A stretch of 12,018 bases of DNA from positions 1 to 12,018 of the forward strand of contig DAOVTM010000070.1 in the NCBI GenBank assembly GCA_030633145.1, in the 5' to 3' direction. Below, piece after piece: positions 7,695 through 12,018 of this stretch. The notes below the pieces were generated by a model. The model worked only from the letters and a program-made list of their open reading frames with translations. It searched no databases and was not told the origin of the DNA. The stretch is from Desulfobulbaceae bacterium. GTDB taxonomy: Bacteria; Desulfobacterota; Desulfobulbia; Desulfobulbales; Desulfobulbaceae. How positions within the stretch are numbered: the stretch's first letter is position 1; each line of letters starts with the position of its first letter. Made by a program: the position numbers and the translations under genes.

Positions 7695-9094
7695 GCTGGA
7701 AGTATAAAATAAAAATTGTTTCCCTGCTCCGTTGCTTCACAGCCCACGATACCGCCGTGCAGCACAATGACGTGCCGGATAAAGGAAAGACCGTGTCCGG
7801 TACCGGGACTAATCCCGCAATCGCGTCCCCGTACTCCTTCCTGAAAAATCTGCTCCCGTTCATCAGCGGTAATGTTCGAGCCTGTGCTGAATACATTAAA
7901 TTTAATCCCTTTCCCGCCCGGTCGGGGAAAGTTATCCACTGTTTCCCGACCATAAGAAACAGCCTTCCGCACGATTCCCTGATGATCCGTAATCTCCCTG
8001 GAATACTTGATTGCATTGGAAAACAGGTTGGCATACACCTGGGAGAGCAGACCAACATCAACTTTTATCGGGTACTCCTCACCCTTCATGTTCTTTGGTC
8101 GAACAACGGTTATACCTGCGGTTTTAAAACGGTTGGCATAATGTTCAAGCTGAGGCAGAATGATCTCCTTTTCCACCACACTCTTTTGGGGGTGCAGCAC
8201 CAAGTGACCCCGCTCAAAATGTTCACGCCGGAAAAGGGACTCCAGAAAGAGGCTGATATTGGCATGGTGCTTGACCAGATCATGGTGATAGGAGAACAGG
8301 TCGGCACTGAGATTGTCACAGCTTGTCAGGCAGGAAGAGCAATCGTGTTTACCGTGATCCGATTCAACCAGCTCCCGCATTTTTTCCCGCAACTGGTCAA
8401 GCTCGGTAATTTTTTTACGCAGCTGATTAAAGAGATGGCGGAAATACATATTAGGCACAATGACATTATGCTCAATATCCATAACCAGGGTGTTGATGAA
8501 CTTGAGGTGATTGATGTTCGCCAAGGCCAACAAGCGGTTATGCAGGTTATAGCCGATTCGGTTCGCGTATTTGGTAAAGAAAAAAAGATCACTCTCAGAC
8601 AGATTCTGTACATTGCAGACACTGTACATGCCGAGTACCCGGTTGCCGCCATCTGATTCCTGTAACTCATGGAACCGCTCTCCAGGGGTGTCCACCTTGC
8701 TTGACGGATCCGAAAAATGACCCTCGGAAGGCGGTGCTTTAGCATAAACTGGAATGATAAAACAGGAATCAGTGGAATAGGGTGTACGGCTGTAAACAAT
8801 GTTCACTGGTGCTGTCTGCTTATGAACCAAAACTCCCTGGATGGAGTCGCAAACCAGGAATAAACCGCTGACCTCCTCGTCAAAGAGATAAAGGGCACTG
8901 TTTATGCCGGTCATCTCAAGGGGAACCGCAACACAGATACGGTAATAATCCTCCAGGGAATCAAACTCCTGGGCCAAATCAAAAAAGGCCTTGAGGAAAT
9001 CATCACAGCGGGTACTGAAGTTATAGCGTTCATAACTGGCAAACTTATACCGTACCCGCTGCCGAATCGTCTGTAAATCTCGACACTGTTCCAT
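7691..9094 (-). CDS. Cytoplasmic sensor histidine kinase with a CxxCxxxC motif
   Basis: The protein has 467 residues with no signal peptide or transmembrane helix. Residues about 40-190 look like a GAF-type sensor domain. The probable phospho-acceptor is His209 in VMDIEHNVIVPN, followed by a coiled-coil-like region (223-245). The catalytic domain has an N box with Asn356/Asn360 (QVYANLFSNAIKYS) and a G2 box GTGHGLSF (431-438). The G1 position reads FSTGSNI instead of the usual DxGxGI, a variation seen in some kinases with NSGPPI-like boxes. Between the H box and the catalytic domain lies CSSCLTSC (Cys252, 255, 259), which could bind a metal or Fe-S cluster or sense redox state. No response regulator is nearby, so its output is unknown. 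ATG at 9094 follows GGACGG. The stop overlaps the U32 start by ATGA, suggesting joint translation with an Fe-S enzyme. Confidence 0.88.
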   Translation of the reverse strand: MEQCRDLQTIRQRVRYKFASYERYNFSTRCDDFLKAFFDLAQEFDSLEDYYRICVAVPLEMTGINSALYLFDEEVSGLFLVCDSIQGVLVHKQTAPVNIVYSRTPYSTDSCFIIPVYAKAPPSEGHFSDPSSKVDTPGERFHELQESDGGNRVLGMYSVCNVQNLSESDLFFFTKYANRIGYNLHNRLLALANINHLKFINTLVMDIEHNVIVPNMYFRHLFNQLRKKITELDQLREKMRELVESDHGKHDCSSCLTSCDNLSADLFSYHHDLVKHHANISLFLESLFRREHFERGHLVLHPQKSVVEKEIILPQLEHYANRFKTAGITVVRPKNMKGEEYPIKVDVGLLSQVYANLFSNAIKYSREITDHQGIVRKAVSYGRETVDNFPRPGGKGIKFNVFSTGSNITADEREQIFQEGVRGRDCGISPGTGHGLSFIRHVIVLHGGIVGCEATEQGNNFYFILPA

Positions 9095-9099
9095 TTTTC

Positions 9100-9153
9100 C
9101 GTCCGCTTTATATTCGTCCGCTTTATGTATGTACTTTTTGTACGTCCGCTTTA
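9100..9153 (-). repeat. Three direct 11-bp repeats (TAAAGCGGACG) between pyrR and the kinase
   Basis: On the minus strand TAAAGCGGACG occurs at 9153-9143, 9125-9115 and 9110-9100. The first copy supplies the TAA stop of pyrR, and the last (GCGGACGG) ends just before the kinase ATG and may act as its ribosome site. Between copies 1 and 2 lies GTAC-TTTTT-GTAC (9131-9143), a small inverted repeat. The 56-bp gap is therefore almost wholly repeat. Confidence 0.85.
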
Positions 9154-9684
9154 CTTATCGTGGATCAACACTTCATCTCGTTCCGATTTCTCGGCCAGCA
9201 TTACATCCACCTTTTCCCATTCCTCAGCGGTGACGACCTGGCCGACAAAATCCGGCTGGATGGGCAGTTCACGGCTGCCGCGATCAACCAGCACAGCCAG
9301 GGAGATGGAACGGGGCCGTCCGAAATCCATTATTGCGTCCATGGCCGCACGGATGGTGCGACCGGTAAAGATGACATCATCCACCAGAACTACGGATTTT
9401 TTTTCCAGAGGAAACTTTATGTCTGTTTTGCGGACAATGGGGGTCTGTGCCGCCAGGCTCCAATCATCCCGGTAGAGGGTGATATCAAGACTGGCCAGGG
9501 GGATGTCCTTCTCTTCCCTGTCTGCAAGGCGTGCATGGATACGATCCGCAAGAAAGGCACCGCCGGTATGGATTCCAATAATCGCCAGTTCTTCAACTCC
9601 GTGATATCGTTCCACGATTTCCAAACTCAAACGGTCAAGACTACGTTCAATATCACTACTGTTCATAACAACTCGTGCAGCCAT
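9151..9684 (-). CDS. pyrR: PyrR-type phosphoribosyltransferase (pyrimidine regulator / uracil PRTase)
   Basis: The protein has 177 residues, the usual PyrR length. The PRPP-binding loop is VVLVDDVIFTGRTIRAAMDA (residues 98-117), followed by RPRSISLAVLVDRGSRELPI, a strongly PyrR-like segment. IGIHTGGAFLADRI (36-49) is the first PRTase loop. PyrR uses PRPP and uracil to make UMP and, in many bacteria, binds pyr mRNA to control attenuation; in Proteobacteria the regulatory role is less certain. ATG at 9684 is chosen because GGGGGTGA lies four bases before it. An upstream in-frame TTG at 9702 would overlap purN and lacks a ribosome site. It follows the purN stop by 2 nt, which places it in the purine operon rather than with pyr genes. 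No pyr attenuator was seen upstream. Confidence 0.92.
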   Translation of the reverse strand: MAARVVMNSSDIERSLDRLSLEIVERYHGVEELAIIGIHTGGAFLADRIHARLADREEKDIPLASLDITLYRDDWSLAAQTPIVRKTDIKFPLEKKSVVLVDDVIFTGRTIRAAMDAIMDFGRPRSISLAVLVDRGSRELPIQPDFVGQVVTAEEWEKVDVMLAEKSERDEVLIHDK

Positions 9685-9686
9685 GT

Positions 9687-10262
9687 TCACCCCCTGTTCC
9701 AAAAATAATCAATTCCCTTTGCATCCACCAGGTTAATGGCTTCTGGAAAGGCAACACACTCTTCACTGAACACCCTGTCTGCGATAGCATCAGGGGTGTC
9801 ACTGTCATGTACGGGAACGCATCGCTGTACGACAATGGGTCCCTCGTCATAGACCTCGTTGGCAAAATGGACTGTACAGCCGCTGACCGTACACCCCCTG
9901 GCCTTGACCGCCTCATGGACAAAATGACCATACATCCCTGCCCCGCAAAACGAAGGGAGCAGTGCCGGGTGAATATTCAGCACCCGCTGTTTGAGCTGCT
10001 CAGGAGGTTCATACAGCTTGAGGTAGCCGGCCAGAACCACTATATCGATGTCGTAATCGGCAAGGATGCTGTTAATAGCCTTATTACCGACTGCGTGCAG
10101 GGCTGGATAGCCGTATTTTTCCGCCTTTTCCAGCCCCAAAGCAGCTACCGAGTTGGAGATTACCACCTGGATATCCGCCTGCAGGGTTTTTGCCTTGATA
10201 CGTTCATGAAAGTTATCCAGGGTTCTGCCGGAACCAGAGAGCAGTACTGCCATTTTGAGCAT
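9687..10262 (-). CDS. purN: Phosphoribosylglycinamide formyltransferase PurN
   Basis: The protein has 191 residues. It transfers a formyl group from 10-formyl-tetrahydrofolate to GAR, step 3 of de novo purine synthesis, in the cytoplasm. The catalytic triad positions are present: Asn96 and His98 in LNIHPALLPSF, and Asp139 in YDEGPIV. SGCTVHFANEVYDEGPI is the usual substrate/folate loop. The phosphate loop reads SGSGRTLDNF rather than the E. coli SGNGSNLQ, and FCGAGMYGHFVHEAV replaces the commoner FxGLHAxxxA. Both are features of a known PurN subgroup rather than signs of damage. The start is ATG at 10262, with AGGAG seven bases upstream inside the end of the IMP cyclohydrolase gene. It begins 2 nt after the IMP cyclohydrolase stop and ends 2 nt before pyrR. 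Confidence 0.95.
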   Translation of the reverse strand: MLKMAVLLSGSGRTLDNFHERIKAKTLQADIQVVISNSVAALGLEKAEKYGYPALHAVGNKAINSILADYDIDIVVLAGYLKLYEPPEQLKQRVLNIHPALLPSFCGAGMYGHFVHEAVKARGCTVSGCTVHFANEVYDEGPIVVQRCVPVHDSDTPDAIADRVFSEECVAFPEAINLVDAKGIDYFWNRG

Positions 10263-10264
10263 AA

Positions 10265-10885
10265 TTATTCTCCTGCGAAATAAGGGTTCTCATCCACATC
10301 CACCTTGACCAGCCAGTCGGCAATGGTGGTGTCGTAAGAGGATGTTAGCTGGAAGACCTTGACTGCCAGCTTGAAACGGGTCTTCAAGCTGGTGTTGCCG
10401 GTGGCTTTGATCTCGGAGATGACCTGGGGGTAATCAGCCGGGTCAACGATTACGGTCACATCCCGGAAGTTCTTGGCCGAGGCCCTGAGCAGGGTTGGTC
10501 CGCCGATGTCGATATTCTCAATGGCATCGGCCAGGGTACAGGCGGGATCAGCCACTGTGGAGGAAAAGGCGTACAGATTGACGGCCACAATGTCAATGGG
10601 CTTGATGCCGTGCTTCTTGCATTGCTGCTGATGGTCGTCGTTTTCCCGCTGGTTGAGGATGCCGCCGTGGATCAGGGGGTGCAGGGTCTTGACCCGCCCG
10701 TCAAGCATTTCCGGGAAGCCGGTGAATTCGGACACATCAGTGACATGGATACCGTTATCCCGCATCTTCTTTGCTGTACCGCCGGTGGAGAGGATCTCTA
10801 TTCCCAGGTCGGTTAACTCTTTGGCAAAACCTTCGATGCCGGATTTATCGGTCAGGCTTATCAACGCACGTTCTATTTTTTTCAT
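10265..10885 (-). CDS. purH: Stand-alone IMP cyclohydrolase (PurH N-terminal domain)
   Basis: The protein has 206 residues and corresponds to the N-terminal MGS-like domain of bifunctional PurH, which closes FAICAR to IMP, the last purine step. The expected active-site positions are kept: Lys66 in DGRVKTLHP, Tyr105 in NLYAF, Asp126 in ENIDIGGP and Lys138 in SAKNFRDV. The AICAR transformylase domain is absent. The frame ends cleanly at TAA with purN 2 nt on, so this is a natural single-domain form rather than a truncation; a separate transformylase must be encoded elsewhere. Such splitting is known in deltaproteobacterial lineages. ATG at 10885 has AGAGGA five bases upstream. It probably heads the purine part of the operon, 98 bp after hslR. 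Confidence 0.93.
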   Translation of the reverse strand: MKKIERALISLTDKSGIEGFAKELTDLGIEILSTGGTAKKMRDNGIHVTDVSEFTGFPEMLDGRVKTLHPLIHGGILNQRENDDHQQQCKKHGIKPIDIVAVNLYAFSSTVADPACTLADAIENIDIGGPTLLRASAKNFRDVTVIVDPADYPQVISEIKATGNTSLKTRFKLAVKVFQLTSSYDTTIADWLVKVDVDENPYFAGE

Positions 10886-10933
10886 TTTTTCCTCTTATTT
10901 TTGCTGCTGTCAATTTAATCCGCAACAAAGAGT

Positions 10934-10963
10934 ATCCGCAGATTACGCAGATTCTCGCAGATT
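10934..10963 (+). repeat. Dispersed CGCAGA-type repeat, copy 2
   Basis: It contains ATCCGCAGATTACGCAGATT followed by CTCGCAGATT, that is, three spaced CGCAGATT units. It matches the copy at 441-469 in the opposite orientation. It occupies the 98-bp gap between hslR and purH, upstream of the purH ribosome site, so any purH promoter would have to lie in or next to it. Confidence 0.75.
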
Positions 10964-10983
10964 AAAAAATAGCTTAATCTTAG

Positions 10984-11364
10984 TTATTCTTTTCGTAAAA
11001 ATTCTCTGATCTTTCTCCGATCCCGTTTACCCGGTCGTCCCTGGGGCCGTGCTGCCGGAGCCTTAATCAAACGCCGCTGTTCACGAGCCATTTCACGATC
11101 CGCCATTGATTCCTCGGTCTCTGCGTACAGGGTGCGGGCAACCTTGGCCGGGCCGCGCCGACCGGAAAGCTCAAGAATATCAACGGTGAACTCCTCAACA
11201 CCCCGCTTAACCCGTACCCGTTCGCCCACCTGCACGTTACGAGACGGTTTCACCCGCTGTCCTCCGAGATGGACATGACCGCCCGATACGGCCTTGGAAG
11301 ACAGAGAACGGGTCTTGAAAAAACGGGCTGCCCACAGCCACTTGTCAATGCGAATTTTTTCCAT
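10984..11364 (-). CDS. hslR: S4-domain RNA-binding protein, Hsp15 (HslR) family
   Basis: The protein has 126 residues. The S4 domain at about residues 1-60 begins MEKIRIDKWLWAARFFKTRS, a near-signature start for Hsp15, followed by GGHVHLGGQRVKPSRNVQVG. The C-terminal third is very basic (RPQGRPGKRDRRKIREFLRK), as expected for rRNA contact. Family members bind free 50S subunits carrying nascent tRNA and help recycle stalled ribosomes. ATG at 11364 is chosen because it gives the conserved family N-terminus. A GTG at 11400 would add 12 unrelated residues. The ribosome site before 11364 is weak, while AAGGAG occurs further up near 11422, so the true start is not fully settled. It is the first gene of the minus-strand run. 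Confidence 0.88.
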   Translation of the reverse strand: MEKIRIDKWLWAARFFKTRSLSSKAVSGGHVHLGGQRVKPSRNVQVGERVRVKRGVEEFTVDILELSGRRGPAKVARTLYAETEESMADREMAREQRRLIKAPAARPQGRPGKRDRRKIREFLRKE

Positions 11365-11523
11365 AGCAGTACCATAATAAAAAAAATGGATGTTTGCCAC
11401 ATTTTCAGCACATCACTTTCTCCTTCATTTTGAAGCAAGAAAATGTTACACTAAATTGAGCTGTTTTACATGGTTTCTTCGCAACAGATACATGTACAAG
11501 ATCTTAAAACAAAGGAAGTCTTG

Positions 11524-11592
11524 ATGGCAGAACATGTCAACAGTTACAAACTGCTCTTCTCACACCCGGAAATGGTGGAAGAGGCGTTACGT
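11524..11592 (+). pseudogene. N-terminal fragment of an Rpn/YhgA-like transposase-type nuclease
   Basis: ATG at 11524 is preceded by AAAGGAAG and begins MAEHVNSYKLLFSHPEM followed by VEEALR. This is the characteristic N-terminus of the Rpn (recombination-promoting nuclease, YhgA-like) PD-(D/E)XK family, whose members are usually about 300 residues. After about 23 codons the similarity stops. The frame continues for 28 unrelated residues (CTFIFVIYCSYC...) to a stop at 11676. The gene is therefore a 5' stub with its ribosome site still in place. It is the only clear plus-strand family match in the window. The breakpoint at about 11592 is likely a deletion or insertion scar. Confidence 0.75.
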
Positions 11593-11700
11593 TGCACGTT
11601 CATATTCGTGATTTATTGTTCCTATTGCACATTTATTGGCAGGTCATTTGTAGCTGCAAATATTGTTGTCAGATGAGTTTTTTTTCTCTTAGCCCATAAT

Positions 11701-11880
11701 AATAAGTACTAACACAAAATTAACTTAACATTTTGTTTACCAAAAAGTATAGCTCATGTAGGTTTGATTAGCGCAGCGTAATCCAATAGTTATCGTCTGG
11801 TTACGCTGCGCTAACCCGACCTACGCCCAAGGCAATACGAGTGATTGGAATGTTAAAATAATTATGTGTGGGTACTTAGC
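11701..11880. mobile_element. MITE-like element 2 with ~34-bp imperfect terminal inverted repeats
   Basis: The left end (11701-11734, with AAGTACTAACAC...TTAACATTTT) and right end (11847-11880, AATGTTAAAATAATTATGTG...GTACTTA) are inverted copies, matching at 25 of 34 positions without gaps. The ends resemble those of element 1 (5143-5345), sharing AATGTTA and GTACTTA at similar spacing. The interior is different: it holds a long GTAGGT hairpin. No coding capacity is present. It lies just beyond the broken Rpn-family gene. Confidence 0.6.
11758..11824. repeat. GTAGGT...CTAC hairpin repeat
   Basis: Two arms of about 26 nt (11758-11784 and 11799-11824) share a core TTAGCGCAGCGTAA and its complement TTACGCTGCGCTAA, with GTAGGT and ACCTAC at the tips and a loop of about 14 nt. 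GTAGGT-TTAGCGCAGCGTAA repeats are widely dispersed in proteobacterial genomes. The element is the core of MITE-like element 2. Confidence 0.85.
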
Positions 11881-12018
11881 CTGTTAAACAGCAAAGGAAA
11901 CTGTACTATTCCGGTAAAAAATAGAGGCACTCGGAACAGAACGGTCAGTTTCATGTATATCCGCTGCTCGTCATGTAAAGGAATATGCAACGAATGGTGA
12001 CAGGAGGTGTGCAACGCA
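11881..12018. other. Right-edge region without an identified gene
   Basis: No gene is recognised. A 15-codon plus-strand frame (11953-12000, MYIRCSSCKGICNEW) ends just before a strong AGGAGGTG at 12002-12009. This could be the ribosome site of a gene starting beyond the window, but that cannot be tested here. Confidence 0.3.

Noticed and set aside
6783..7712. Long open frame (309 codons) on the plus strand
   Set aside because: It lies entirely antisense to the well-supported U32 barrel domain, has no recognisable motif, and is explained by the codon bias of the real gene.
7757..8656. Long open frame (299 codons) on the plus strand
   Set aside because: It is antisense to the histidine kinase, whose H, N and G2 boxes are on the minus strand; no family features were seen.
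9685..9800. PyrR-binding attenuator upstream of pyrR
   Set aside because: This stretch is coding sequence of purN, and no anti-terminator/terminator pair was found.
9160..10283. Plus-strand frames of 182 and 202 codons
   Set aside because: They mirror pyrR and purN, which have clear catalytic motifs and good ribosome sites on the minus strand.
11953..12000. Micro-protein MYIRCSSCKGICNEW with a Cys motif
   Set aside because: It has only 15 codons, no ribosome site and no known relative; the Cys pattern is probably chance.

Overview
The window looks like chromosomal DNA of an anaerobic Gram-negative bacterium, most likely a sulfur-cycle relative of the Desulfobulbales. This rests on protein style: an MsbA-type lipid A exporter, a stand-alone IMP cyclohydrolase instead of a full-length PurH, a Cys-rich peptidase-U32 enzyme, and intergenic DNA rich in short dispersed repeats. 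The taxonomic call is inference. Every intact gene is on the minus strand.

Right to left in transcription order, 11364-5340 is a compact run of housekeeping genes: hslR (Hsp15-like RNA-binding protein), purH N-terminal domain (IMP cyclohydrolase), purN, pyrR, an orphan cytoplasmic histidine kinase and a long U32 enzyme. purH/purN and purN/pyrR are each 2 nt apart, and the kinase overlaps the U32 gene by ATGA, so much of the run is probably one operon. Purine synthesis and pyrimidine/PRPP control are therefore joined to a sensor kinase and a putative RNA-modifying or hydroxylating Fe-S enzyme.

From 5340 to 1488 the DNA is accessory and worn. It holds an intact DUF4143-type AAA+ ATPase (4930-3740), a 5'-truncated and frameshifted membrane-anchored AAA ATPase remnant (3732-2241), and plus-strand traces of a decayed reading frame (1488-2166). 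At the left edge are a compact GT9 glycosyltransferase (1380-517) and the start of msbA (412-1, running out of the window), both for the outer-membrane LPS pathway.

The most notable feature is the repeats. Two MITE-like elements (5143-5345 and 11701-11880) share related imperfect terminal inverted repeats of about 34 bp but carry unrelated GC-rich hairpin cores. Several short repeats (a 24-mer, TCTG-heptamers and GTACTTTT motifs) occur both between genes and inside the U32 gene, where they are read in frame as basic linkers. The stop codons of the U32 gene and pyrR lie within repeat units. No CRISPR array, rRNA, tRNA or convincing rho-independent terminator was seen.
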